DNA from: Gaiellasilicea sp963811885
GTDB taxonomy: Bacteria; Actinomycetota; Thermoleophilia; Gaiellales; Gaiellaceae
Direction of reading: 5' to 3'
Length of the DNA stretch: 64,000 nucleotides
NCBI GenBank assembly: GCA_963811885.1
Contig: CAWETB010000014.1
Coordinates: 62,001 to 126,000 of the forward strand
Both the position numbers and the translations under genes were made by a program. How positions within the stretch are numbered: position 1 is the stretch's first letter; the number at the start of each line of letters is the position of its first letter. Positions 56,655 to 64,000 of this stretch are shown here, piece by piece. A model generated the notes under the pieces. That model made no database searches, had not been told where the DNA came from, and saw only the letters and a program-made list of their open reading frames with translations.

Positions 56655-57610
56655 CGCTTGCGGGCGGTGCCCGTCTCTTCGGCGTGGAGCTTGTACGCCT
56701 CGACGATCCGCTGCACCAGCTTGTGCCGGACGACGTCCTCGTGCGAGAACTCGACGAAGCCGATCCCGTCGATCGAGCTGAGGATGTCGCGCACCTGGAT
56801 CAGGCCGGACGCCTGGTCGCGCGGCAGGTCGATCTGCGTGACGTCGCCGGTGACGACGACCTTGGAGCCGAAGCCGAGCCGCGTCAGGAACATCTGCATC
56901 TGCTCGGGCGAGGTGTTCTGCGCCTCGTCGAGGATGATGAAGGAGTCGTTGAGGGTGCGGCCGCGCATGAACGCGAGCGGGGCCACCTCGACCGTGCCGC
57001 GCTCCATGTAGGCGGCGAGCCGGTCCGGATCCATCATGTCGTAGAGCGCGTCGAAGAGCGGCCGCATGTACGGGTCGACCTTGGCGAGCATGTCGCCGGG
57101 CAGGAAGCCGAGCCGCTCCCCCGCCTCGATCGCCGGGCGGGTGAGGATGATCCGGCCGACCTGCTTCTCGGTCAGCGCGGCGACCGCGAGCGCGATCGCG
57201 AGGTAGGTCTTGCCGGTGCCGGCAGGCCCGATCCCGAAGGTGACGGTGCACTCGCGGATCGAGTCGACGTACCGCTTCTGGGTCACCGTCTTCGGCGCGA
57301 TCTTCTTGCCACGGTGGCGCCAGACGACGTCGTCGAAGACCTCGCGGATGTCCTCGGCCTGGTCGAGCGCGGCGACGACGGCGCCGACGGTGTCCGGGCC
57401 GATCTCGTGCCCGCCCTCGACCAGCTCGACGAGCTCGTCGACCACGGCCCGGGCGGCAGCGACGCTGTCGTCCTCGCCCTCGATCGTCAGCTCGTTGCCG
57501 CGCAGGCGCAGCGTGCAGCTGAGCCGCGCGCGCAGCGCATCGAGCACGCCGTCGCCCACGCCTGCGAGCTCGGCGGCGACTTCGTTCGGAACGGAGAGCG
57601 TTTCCTGCAC
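56651..57610 (-). CDS. phoH: PhoH-family ATPase
   Basis: 319 residues from a GTG. N-terminal KH-like region, then the ATPase: GIGPAGTGKTYLAIALAVAA (Walker A), SFIILDEAQNTSPEQMQMFL (Walker B), KVVVTGDVTQIDLPRDQASG. RNA-helicase-like, usually next to ybeY as here; linked to RNA processing. It heads the phoH-ybeY-dgkA-cdd-era run. Before it lies a lipoprotein gene not normally part of this chain. Confidence 0.95.
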   Translation of the reverse strand: MQETLSVPNEVAAELAGVGDGVLDALRARLSCTLRLRGNELTIEGEDDSVAAARAVVDELVELVEGGHEIGPDTVGAVVAALDQAEDIREVFDDVVWRHRGKKIAPKTVTQKRYVDSIRECTVTFGIGPAGTGKTYLAIALAVAALTEKQVGRIILTRPAIEAGERLGFLPGDMLAKVDPYMRPLFDALYDMMDPDRLAAYMERGTVEVAPLAFMRGRTLNDSFIILDEAQNTSPEQMQMFLTRLGFGSKVVVTGDVTQIDLPRDQASGLIQVRDILSSIDGIGFVEFSHEDVVRHKLVQRIVEAYKLHAEETGTARKR

Positions 57611-57660
57611 GCGGCTCAGTGTAGGGGAGCCGGTCGTCGGCTCTGGGCGTCCGGGCGGGC

Positions 57661-58494
57661 TTACGGGTGCAGGGCGCCGGTGGCGTCGGTGACGTCGCCT
57701 GCAGGCGGCGCCTGCACGTCCACGTCGACGCCGAAATCGAAGTAGTCCATCGAGACCTTCGTCGACATCGGCTGGCCCATCACCTGCATCGACATGTCCA
57801 TCGTCAACCGGCGGAGCAGGCCGTCGTCGTCGACGAACACCTCGAACGGCATGCCCTTCGCGCCGAGCTGGCCGAGCATCCGCTGCATGCCCTGACGCGC
57901 CCGCTGGCGCTCCGCCGCCGGCAGCTCCAGCCGGTCGAGCCCGGCGTCGAGCGCCTTGCGGAAGTCGAGTCGTCCCACGTACCGCGTCGTCTCGACGCCG
58001 CGCACGGTGGCGCTGCCGCTCTCCTTGACGCCGCTGCTGGCGGCCCGGAGGTACTGCAACGTCTGGGCCGGATCCTGCTGCTGGGTGAACCCGAGGCTGC
58101 CGAGACCCGCCCGCTGAAGAGACTTGTCGAGATCGAGGCCAAACCACGGCTTCCCGTTCGGGAGGGCTGGACCGACGACCTCCTGGGGCAGGCGCAGATA
58201 GAGCTTCGTGCCGACCATGCGCATCTCCATGCTCACGTTCCCGAGCCCCGGGAGCTGCATCCGGTACGTGACGGCACCTCGCGGGTGGCGGTAGTCGAAG
58301 CGCCCGGAGCCCGTCATGTCGACGGATTGCCCGGCTGCCTTGACCGCGATCGCGAACTCGACGCGGGAGCTGCCGGACTCGACCGTCTTCGTCGCAGCGC
58401 TCGCGACCGGGTCGAGCGCGAGCGTGTCGCCACCGCAGGCCGTCAGGCCGAGCGCGAGCGCGACCACCTGCAGGGCAAGGAGCACACGTGTCAT
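57661..58494 (-). CDS. Lipoprotein of LppX/LprG-like fold
   Basis: 277 residues. A lipobox (ALGLTACGG) follows a short signal. The mature part is beta-rich: SSRVEFAIAVKAAGQSVDMT, GRFDYRHPRGAVTYRMQLPG, KLYLRLPQEVVGPALP and DGLLRRLTMDMSMQVMGQPM. This resembles the LppX/LprG/LprF group of lipid-binding lipoproteins, but that is a weak match. I take ATG 58494; a TTG two codons earlier is possible. A degraded second copy lies at 61150-61771. Divergent from the Clp-like gene with a 90-bp spacer. Confidence 0.75.
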   Translation of the reverse strand: MTRVLLALQVVALALGLTACGGDTLALDPVASAATKTVESGSSRVEFAIAVKAAGQSVDMTGSGRFDYRHPRGAVTYRMQLPGLGNVSMEMRMVGTKLYLRLPQEVVGPALPNGKPWFGLDLDKSLQRAGLGSLGFTQQQDPAQTLQYLRAASSGVKESGSATVRGVETTRYVGRLDFRKALDAGLDRLELPAAERQRARQGMQRMLGQLGAKGMPFEVFVDDDGLLRRLTMDMSMQVMGQPMSTKVSMDYFDFGVDVDVQAPPAGDVTDATGALHP

Positions 58495-58552
58495 TTGCAA
58501 GCATCAAAGCAAAAGCCCGACCGGCACCGCCTGACCCGGACGGGGGACTCGC
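57661..58552. repeat. Diverged duplication, copy 1 (intact lipoprotein gene)
   Basis: This block and the one at 61150-61834 match along the lipoprotein gene and its 5' flank, including a nearly identical TTTGCAA-GCATCAAAGCAAA element before the start codon. The second block runs up to the yqeY stop. Confidence 0.75.
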
Positions 58553-58584
58553 GACACCACCGCGTTTCGAGTACAAACGAGGCG

Positions 58585-61110
58585 ATGCCACGTCACGAAG
58601 AGGACGGGCTCGTCGAGGCAAGAGCGCTGGCGAAGCTGCTGGCCGAGAACCGCGACTGGGTCGACGCCGAAGAGCTCGAGGACGAAGAGCTGTTCGAACG
58701 CCTCGTCGCCCTGCTCTCCAATCCGGGCCGTGTTCGGGACGACGCGTTCGCGCTCGCGGCCCGGGACGCGTCGAAGTTCCTCCGCGCGGGCACGCTCGCC
58801 GCGATCGCCGGCGGACGCAAGCCGCCGGCGGAGTGGGCCGACCGGGCGAAGAAGCGGTTCGCGCGGGCGGAGTACGGCGAGCGCCAGCTCCTCCTGCGTG
58901 CGCTCGCCGTCGTGCCGACCAGGAGCATCCTTGCCGTGCTCGAGGCCGCCGAGCAGGACTGGAGCGGCAGCCCGCTCGCCGCGGAAGTCTCGACGTTCCT
59001 CGACGCGCGGGTGGCGCAGGGCGAGCGCCTCACGACCGCCGAGTTGGCGAAGCTCGACGTCGGCCTGCAGGCGCTCGTCACCGAGCTGCTCGAAGGCGCC
59101 ACGACGGCGACGAGGACCGCCCTCGCTCCCGCAATGGACCAGTGGCGGCAGCAGTCGGTCGACACCGCCTTCTTCCGCGAGCTCGGCCGGCTGATCAACC
59201 TCGATGACCACCCCCAGGCGACACTCGTCGGCTCGCGCGCGGCAGCGGTCGACGCTGTCGCTGCTGCGCTGTCGCCCCGCAGCCCGCGGTCGGTCCTGCT
59301 CGTCGGCGAGCAGGGCGTCGGCAAGACGACATTGGTCGTCGAGGCGCTCCGCCGGCTGGAGCAGCCGTGGCTCGCATTCCAGGCAGCCGCCACCGAGGTG
59401 ATGGCCGGCCAGATCTACATCGGTGAGATGGAGACCAGAGTGCGATCGATCGTCGAACGGATGAAGGACCGGTCGATCGTCTGGCTCTTCCCGAGCTTCG
59501 AGGAGGCGCTCTACTCGGGGCAGCACTCGCGCAGCCCGCGCGGCCTGCTCGACGCCATGCTGCCGGCGATCGAGGCGCGCGACATCGCCGTCATCGCCGA
59601 GATCGACCCGACCGCCTACGAGCTGCTGGCCCAGAGCAGGCAGCGGGTGACGCGGATCTTCGAGGTGATCCGGCTGGCACCGATGACGGATGAGGACACG
59701 CTCGAGGTCGCGCGCGCCTGGTCGCGGGACTACGGCGTCGACGTCGACGACGACACGCTCGCCGAGTCGCTCGACCTGGCGACGCACTACCTGCCGGGAA
59801 CGGCCGCGCCGGGGAACCTGCTGCGCCTGCTGGAGCTCGTGCTCGAGCGCGTCACGCGCGGGCTTGCGGCCGAGGTGACGCCGGAGACCGTGATCGCGAC
59901 GCTCAGCGCCGCGACGGGGCTGCCGCTGCACGTGCTCGATCCGCGGACGCCGCTCCGCCTCGACGACGTGCGCACGTTCTTCGAGAGCCGCGTGCTCGGC
60001 CAGCCGGAGGCGGTCGAGTGCCTCGTCGACCGGGTGGCGCTCGTGAAAGCCGGGCTGACCGACCCGTCCCGGCCGCTCGGCGTCTTCCTCTTCGTCGGCC
60101 CCACCGGCACCGGCAAGACCGAGATCGCGAAGGCTTTCAGCGAGTTTCTCTTCGGCTCGCCGGACCGGCTCGTTCGACTCGACATGAGCGAGTTCCAGAC
60201 CCCCGAGAGCCTGGAGCGGCTGCTCAGCGACTCGAGCGGAGGCGAAAATGCAGCGCCGCTGATCTCCGCCGTCCGGAAGCAGCCGTTCACGGTGCTCCTG
60301 CTCGACGAGTTCGAGAAAGCCCACGAGAACGTCTGGGACGTCTTCCTGCAGGTGTTCGACGACGGGCGTCTGACCGACGTGAACGGGCGCACGGTCGACC
60401 TGCGCCATTGCGTGATCATCCTCACCTCGAACCTGGGCTCCGCGATCCCGCGCGGCCCAGGCGTCGGCTTCACCGGACGCGCGGGGGCGTTCGACGCCGC
60501 CACTGTGACGAAGTCGGTCGAGCGGTCGTTCCGGCCGGAGTTCCTCAACCGGCTCGACCGCGTCGTCGTCTTCCAGCCACTCGGGCGCGAGATCATGCGC
60601 AGCCTGCTGGAGAAGGAGCTCAACGACGTTCTGCGCCGGCGTGGCCTGCGGATGCAGCCCTGGGCGGTCGAGTGGGACGAGGCCGCGATCGACTTCCTGA
60701 TCGAGCAGGGCTTCAGCGCCGAGCTCGGCGCGCGCCCGCTCAAGCGGGCGGTGGAGCGCCATCTGCTGACGCGGATCGCGACCGCGATCGTCGAGCGACA
60801 GTTTCCGGAGGGCGATCAGTTCCTCTTCATCACCGCGCGTGAGGGCACCGGCCTGGACGTCGCCTTCGTCGACCCGAACGCGGGCGAGCCGGAGCCGGCG
60901 GCTGCGGAGGAGCGGCTCGATCCAGGCGACCTCACGCTCGCGCGCGTGGCGCTCGAGCCGGAAGGGACCGAGGCCGAAGCAGCGTTCCTGCTCGGCGTGC
61001 TCGCGACCGTCGTCGAGCGCGTGGGCTCGTGGGACGACGCGAAGCAGGACGCCCTGGCCGAGGCGCGTGAGCCGGCCTTCTGGCAGTCCGAGGAGCGGCA
61101 CGACGTCTGA
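58585..61110 (+). CDS. Clp-like double AAA+ ATPase with altered D1 and D2 sites
   Basis: 841 residues. Instead of a Clp N-domain, the first 200 residues are helical and HEAT-like. D1 (from about residue 225) has Walker A GEQGVGKTTL (Gly241) and a kept pore-loop pattern AGQIYIGEMETRV, but its Walker B Asp-Glu is replaced by LFPSFEE (301-307). D2 (from about 490) has Walker A GPTGTGKTEIAKAF (505), Walker B LLLDEFEKAH (573-582) and sensor LTSNLG. Its aromatic pore loop (GYVGYEEGG in ClpB) is replaced by SDSSGGENAA near 548-557. No coiled-coil middle domain as in ClpB and no ClpP-binding loop are seen. Function unknown; a remodelling ATPase is likely. Confidence 0.82.
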   Translation: MPRHEEDGLVEARALAKLLAENRDWVDAEELEDEELFERLVALLSNPGRVRDDAFALAARDASKFLRAGTLAAIAGGRKPPAEWADRAKKRFARAEYGERQLLLRALAVVPTRSILAVLEAAEQDWSGSPLAAEVSTFLDARVAQGERLTTAELAKLDVGLQALVTELLEGATTATRTALAPAMDQWRQQSVDTAFFRELGRLINLDDHPQATLVGSRAAAVDAVAAALSPRSPRSVLLVGEQGVGKTTLVVEALRRLEQPWLAFQAAATEVMAGQIYIGEMETRVRSIVERMKDRSIVWLFPSFEEALYSGQHSRSPRGLLDAMLPAIEARDIAVIAEIDPTAYELLAQSRQRVTRIFEVIRLAPMTDEDTLEVARAWSRDYGVDVDDDTLAESLDLATHYLPGTAAPGNLLRLLELVLERVTRGLAAEVTPETVIATLSAATGLPLHVLDPRTPLRLDDVRTFFESRVLGQPEAVECLVDRVALVKAGLTDPSRPLGVFLFVGPTGTGKTEIAKAFSEFLFGSPDRLVRLDMSEFQTPESLERLLSDSSGGENAAPLISAVRKQPFTVLLLDEFEKAHENVWDVFLQVFDDGRLTDVNGRTVDLRHCVIILTSNLGSAIPRGPGVGFTGRAGAFDAATVTKSVERSFRPEFLNRLDRVVVFQPLGREIMRSLLEKELNDVLRRRGLRMQPWAVEWDEAAIDFLIEQGFSAELGARPLKRAVERHLLTRIATAIVERQFPEGDQFLFITAREGTGLDVAFVDPNAGEPEPAAAEERLDPGDLTLARVALEPEGTEAEAAFLLGVLATVVERVGSWDDAKQDALAEAREPAFWQSEERHDV

Positions 61111-61149
61111 GCCTGACGAGTACCTCGACCGGCTCGGCGCCGGCGGCGC

Positions 61150-61771
61150 CGAGCTGGCGCGCCTCCGCTGCAGGCTCTCACGGGCGCGCTGCAGCTGCTC
61201 GCGACCGGCTGCTCCAGCCGCCGGCCCGGCGTCGAGCGGCCTCGCGGGAGGCGAGCGACCGACGATCACGTCGTCCGAGGCCGAGACACGGCCGCCTGCG
61301 GCTGTTCGTGACGCCGCTCTCGCGGCGCGGATGTACGTCGGCTGGGCGGATCCTGCTGCTGCGTGAAGCCGAGGCTGCCGAGACCGGCCTGTCGTGCGCG
61401 ACGTGTCCAGGTCGGCCCGAACCACGGCTTCTCGGGCGGGAGCGTCGGACCGACGACCTCCTGCGGCAGGCGCAGGAAGAGCTTCGTGCCGACCATGCGC
61501 ATCTCGGTGCTCCGTTGCCGACTGTCGGAAGCTGCATCCGGTAGGTCACGGCACCTCGCGGGCGGCGGTAGTCGAAGAGCCCCGAGCCGGTCATGTCGAT
61601 GGACTGACCGGCTGCCTCGGCCGCGATCGTGAACTCGACGCGCGAGCTGCCGCACTCGACCGTCTTGGTCGCAGCGCTCGCGACCGGATCGAGCGCCAGC
61701 GCGTCGCCGCCGCAGGCCGTCAGCCCGACGGCGAGCGCGACGACCTGCAGAGCAACGAGGACGCGTCTCAT
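61150..61771 (-). pseudogene. Decayed second copy of the LppX-like lipoprotein gene
   Basis: The start MRRVLVALQVVALAVGLTAC, then LDPVASAATKTVECGSSRVE and DYRRPRGAVTYRMQLPTVGN, match the intact gene at 57661-58494 closely. The frame breaks near 61525, resumes as STEMRMVGTKLFLRLPQEVV in the next frame up to GLGSLGFTQQQDP, and then decays. The last 75 or so residues are missing where it meets the Clp-like gene. It lies between that gene and yqeY. The 5' flank is conserved. Confidence 0.8.
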
Positions 61772-61834
61772 TTGCAAAGCATCAAAGCAAATCCAGGGCC
61801 TGCATCGAGTGACCCGGATGGGTGACTACGCGAG
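61150..61834. repeat. Diverged duplication, copy 2 (pseudogene block)
   Basis: Counterpart of the block at 57661-58552. Similarity extends across the pseudogene and its 5' flank (CATTTGCAAAGCATCAAAGC; GACCCGGATGGGTGAC) into the last codons of yqeY. Confidence 0.75.
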
Positions 61835-62269
61835 CTTTTCGCGGACGATCTGGCTCACGGCCGAGCCGTCCGCACGACCGGCGACCTGGGGCATCACGTC
61901 CGCCATCACCCGGCCGATGTCGCGCATGCTCGTGGCGCCGACCTCGGCGATCACGTCGTCGACGATCTCCTCGAGCTCGTCCTCGGACATCGGCTCGGGC
62001 ATGAACTCCTCGAGCACGTCGAGCTCGTCCTCTTCCTTGTCGGCCTGCTCCTCGCGGCCGGCATTGCGGAAGGCCTCCGCCGCCTCGAGCCGCTTCTTGC
62101 GCTCGCGTTGGAGCACCTGCAGCTCCTCGTCCTCGGAGAGCGGGCGCTGCAGCTCCTTCTCCGCGCCCTGGAGGCTGGAGAGGATCAGGCGCAGCGTGTC
62201 GCGGCGCGCGGCGTCGCCCTCGCGCATCGCGTCCTCGAGCTGCGTCTTGATCTCTGCGATCAACGTCAT
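61826..62269 (-). CDS. GatB/YqeY domain protein
   Basis: 147 residues: EIKTQLEDAMREGDAARRDT, LRLILSSLQGAEKELQRPLS, and the C-terminal tRNA-binding-like GATSMRDIGRVMADVMPQ. YqeY proteins resemble the tail domain of GatB; exact function unclear. The ATG overlaps the HIT stop (ATGA). Confidence 0.93.
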   Translation of the reverse strand: MTLIAEIKTQLEDAMREGDAARRDTLRLILSSLQGAEKELQRPLSEDEELQVLQRERKKRLEAAEAFRNAGREEQADKEEDELDVLEEFMPEPMSEDELEEIVDDVIAEVGATSMRDIGRVMADVMPQVAGRADGSAVSQIVREKLA

Positions 62270-62595
62270 TCCGGCATCCTGGTGATCTTCCCACCCAGAA
62301 CGTGCCAGTGCAGGTGGAAGATCGTCTGGCCGCCGCCAGGCCCGACGTTGACGACGACGCGATAGTCGGTCAGGCCGGCCTCGCGCGCGACCTCCGCCAC
62401 GAACTCGAGCATCCGCTTCGCCTCCTCGGCCGGGAACGCCCCGATGTCGCGGAAGGTGTCCACGTGGCGCTCCGGCAGGACGAGCAGGTGCGTCTCCGCC
62501 TGCGGGTTGATGTCCCGGATCGCGACGAAGCCGTCGGCCTTCGCGACGTGGTCTCCCTCGCGGGCGAGCGAGCAGAAGAGGCAGTCGTCAGGCAG
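62266..62595 (-). CDS. HIT-family protein, apparent CTG start
   Basis: 109 residues from CTG 62595 (MPDDCLFCSLAREGDHVAKA). The histidine triad is HLHWHVLGG, with QTIFHLHWHVL typical of Hint-type nucleotide hydrolases. No ATG, GTG or TTG lies in frame before the CLFC zinc-type motif, and a later start would remove it. CTG overlaps the mtaB stop by 8 nt, the same overlap seen in livM/livG and livG/livF. Confidence 0.85.
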   Translation of the reverse strand: MPDDCLFCSLAREGDHVAKADGFVAIRDINPQAETHLLVLPERHVDTFRDIGAFPAEEAKRMLEFVAEVAREAGLTDYRVVVNVGPGGGQTIFHLHWHVLGGKITRMPE

Positions 62596-63778
62596 CGAGA
62601 ATCCCCTCTTCGGCGACCGCCGCCCCGCGGACCTGCACGAGCTCTCCGACCGGCGCGTCGACGAGCCAGGGCGAGTAGTCGGCGCCGTAGCCGCGCCCTG
62701 GGCGGTCGACGAGGACGACGTCCTCGCGGCCGACCTTTTCCGCCCACCGCGTCCGGCAGGCTTCGTCCGAGAGCGCGCGGAGGCGGGCGCTGCGCTCCTT
62801 CTTCACCTCGGGCGGCACGGTGTCGTCGCCGGCGGTCTGAGTCCCCGGGCGAGGCGAGTACGGGAAGACGTGCACCTTGGTCAGCCGCGCCTCACGCACC
62901 GTCTCGAGCGTGCGCTCGAAGGCGGCGTCGTCCTCGGCGGGGAAGCCCACGATCACGTCGGCGGTGAGGTTGAAGTCGGCGAGCGGCTCCAGCTTGCGCA
63001 GGTAGGTCTCGACGGTGTAGCGCCGGGCCATCGCGCGGAGGACGCCGTCGTCGCCGGACTGGAGCGGCACGTGCAGGTGCGGGCCGACGACCGCTGTCTC
63101 GTGCAGGGCGGCGACGAGGTCGTCGTCGACGTGGTTGATCTCGATCGAGGAGAGCCGCAGGCGCTCGACGCCCTCGATCGCGCCGGCGGCGCGGATCAGG
63201 CCCGCAAGCGTCATCCCGGCGGCGCGGTCGCGGAAGCAGCCGAGGTTGACGCCGGTGAGCACGATCTCGCGGTGGCCCTGCGCGACGCGGCGGCGGATCT
63301 CGGTCAGGACGGCATCGGCGCTGCGGCTGCGCGTCGCGCCGCGCACGAGCGGGATCACGCAGAACGCGCACGAGAACGAGCAGCCGTCCTGGATCTTCAC
63401 GAACGCACGCACACGGTCGAGCCTGGCGTCGGCCTGCACGCAGGCGATCGCGCCGACGTCGCCGGCGACCGTCTCGACCGCCTGCTCGATCTGGCCCGGG
63501 ACGACCGTCACGTTCCCGGGCAACCCGGCGAACGCGGTCTCGGAGAGCCTGGCGCCGCAGCCGGTCACGTAGACGCGGGTATGCGAGCGGGCAGCGCGCG
63601 CCGCAGCCTGCCGCGACTTCGCGAGGCCTTCGTTCGTGACGCAGCACGTGTTCACGACCGCGACGTCACCGGCGCCTTCGACCTCGTCGTGGCCGTCGCG
63701 GACGAGCCGCTCGCGCAGCGCCTGGGCGTCGGTCTGGGACACCTTGCAGCCGAGAAAACGAACGGAGAAGCTCGCCAT
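62588..63778 (-). CDS. mtaB: tRNA t6A37 methylthiotransferase (MtaB-like)
   Basis: 396 residues. MiaB/MtaB family: N-terminal MTTase domain with FLGCKVSQTDAQALRERL, NTCCVTNEGLAKSRQAAARA and YVTGCGARLSE, then the radical-SAM core FVKIQDGCSFSCAFCVIPLV (CxxxCxxC), LSSIEINHVDDDLV and PLQSGDDGVLRAMARRYTVE, and a TRAM-like end. Adds the methylthio group at position 2 of t6A37. Upstream is prmA. Intact. Confidence 0.93.
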   Translation of the reverse strand: MASFSVRFLGCKVSQTDAQALRERLVRDGHDEVEGAGDVAVVNTCCVTNEGLAKSRQAAARAARSHTRVYVTGCGARLSETAFAGLPGNVTVVPGQIEQAVETVAGDVGAIACVQADARLDRVRAFVKIQDGCSFSCAFCVIPLVRGATRSRSADAVLTEIRRRVAQGHREIVLTGVNLGCFRDRAAGMTLAGLIRAAGAIEGVERLRLSSIEINHVDDDLVAALHETAVVGPHLHVPLQSGDDGVLRAMARRYTVETYLRKLEPLADFNLTADVIVGFPAEDDAAFERTLETVREARLTKVHVFPYSPRPGTQTAGDDTVPPEVKKERSARLRALSDEACRTRWAEKVGREDVVLVDRPGRGYGADYSPWLVDAPVGELVQVRGAAVAEEGILAA

Positions 63779-63790
63779 CGAGCCGAAAAT

Positions 63791-64000
63791 CTACTGACGG
63801 ACGTGCAGATCCGCCGCCCAGCCGCCCGACTGGACGCGGCGCTCGCGGCGGTAGCCGTCCAGCTCGGGCTCGTCGGAGACGAGGTAGCCGGACGTGATCG
63901 CGCGTCCCGCGCGGAGCCTCGGCCCGAGTGCAACGACGGCCTCGGCAGCGATGTTCGCGAGCGCGAGGTCCGCGGGTGGCAGGTCGTCCTCGCGCAAATC
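63791..64000 (-). CDS. prmA: Ribosomal protein L11 methyltransferase, C-terminal fragment
   Basis: 70 residues, cut at the window edge on the 5' side. LALANIAAEAVVALGPRLRA is the ANI-type strand of PrmA, followed by GRAITSGYLVSDEPEL and GGWAADLHVRQ. The usual neighbours (mtaB, HIT, yqeY) agree. Methylates ribosomal protein L11. Confidence 0.75.
   Translation of the reverse strand, partial: DLREDDLPPADLALANIAAEAVVALGPRLRAGRAITSGYLVSDEPELDGYRRERRVQSGGWAADLHVRQ

Noticed and set aside
58585..61110. The Clp-like ATPase as a ClpV of a type VI system or as the motor of an injection system with the orphan tube protein.
   Set aside because: No other secretion gene is in the window, the two genes are 5 kb apart with housekeeping genes between them, and the pore loops do not match ClpV.

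Overview
The window looks like chromosomal DNA of a high-GC actinobacterium. Gene content and style (GTG starts, 1-8 nt gene overlaps, a four-S1-domain RpsA, DUF2277, BTAD/nSTAND/WD40 proteins, tandem dimethylformamidase-beta-like proteins, an actinobacterial LexA box) fit a deep-branching lineage such as Thermoleophilia (Gaiellales/Solirubrobacterales). The lineage is inference; no rRNA is present. Coding density is very high, I see no integrase, IS element or CRISPR array, and no gene-free stretch exceeds about 300 bases. Many reading frames contain single-base frameshifts, even in genes that should be essential (rpsA, polA). Part of these are probably sequencing indels, but they are clearly concentrated in one operon (11.3-15.9 kb). 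Layout: 0-11 kb holds an MFS exporter (cut by the left edge), an MBL-fold protein, uvrA with a LexA box, an AI-2E-type permease, a phosphoesterase, a GlsB/YeaQ membrane protein, an M32 carboxypeptidase, DUF2277, uvrB and a DUF1360 protein. 11.3-15.9 kb is a two-gene minus-strand operon, BTAD-SIR2 followed by nSTAND-WD40, the best candidate here for a little-described signalling or defence system. 16-20.5 kb encodes a secreted M23 peptidase and two secreted dimethylformamidase-beta-like paralogues. 20.5-26.4 kb has a GNAT, an MFS/TetR divergent pair with an operator palindrome, and an EfeM/FTR1 iron-uptake pair behind a perfect palindrome. 26.4-31.7 kb is coaE/lytic transglycosylase, rpsA and polA. 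31.8-34 kb has a tandem GNAT and a LarA-like protein. 34-39.3 kb is a complete branched-chain amino acid ABC operon (livK-hairpin-livHMGF). 39.4-41.6 kb: tRNA-Leu(CAA), a pseudokinase and a pyrophosphate-type phosphofructokinase. 41.6-47.2 kb: a membrane-fused spermidine-synthase-like protein with a TrpC-like protein, a secreted sialidase-like protein, a WYL regulator and two small conserved proteins. 47.2-50.5 kb is a deoC-aldehyde dehydrogenase-microprotein-half aldehyde dehydrogenase operon. 50.6-54 kb: a zinc peptidase, a vanadium haloperoxidase-like protein with DUF4242, and an orphan phage tail tube protein. 54-64 kb is the classic housekeeping chain prmA-mtaB-HIT-yqeY-phoH-ybeY-dgkA-cdd-era. 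It is interrupted between yqeY and phoH by a lipoprotein gene, an aberrant Clp-like double AAA+ ATPase on the opposite strand, and a decayed second copy of the lipoprotein gene. Two themes recur. Same-strand genes are chained by ATGA/GTGA overlaps. Convergent genes repeatedly end on one shared CTAG so that their two TAG stops interlock.
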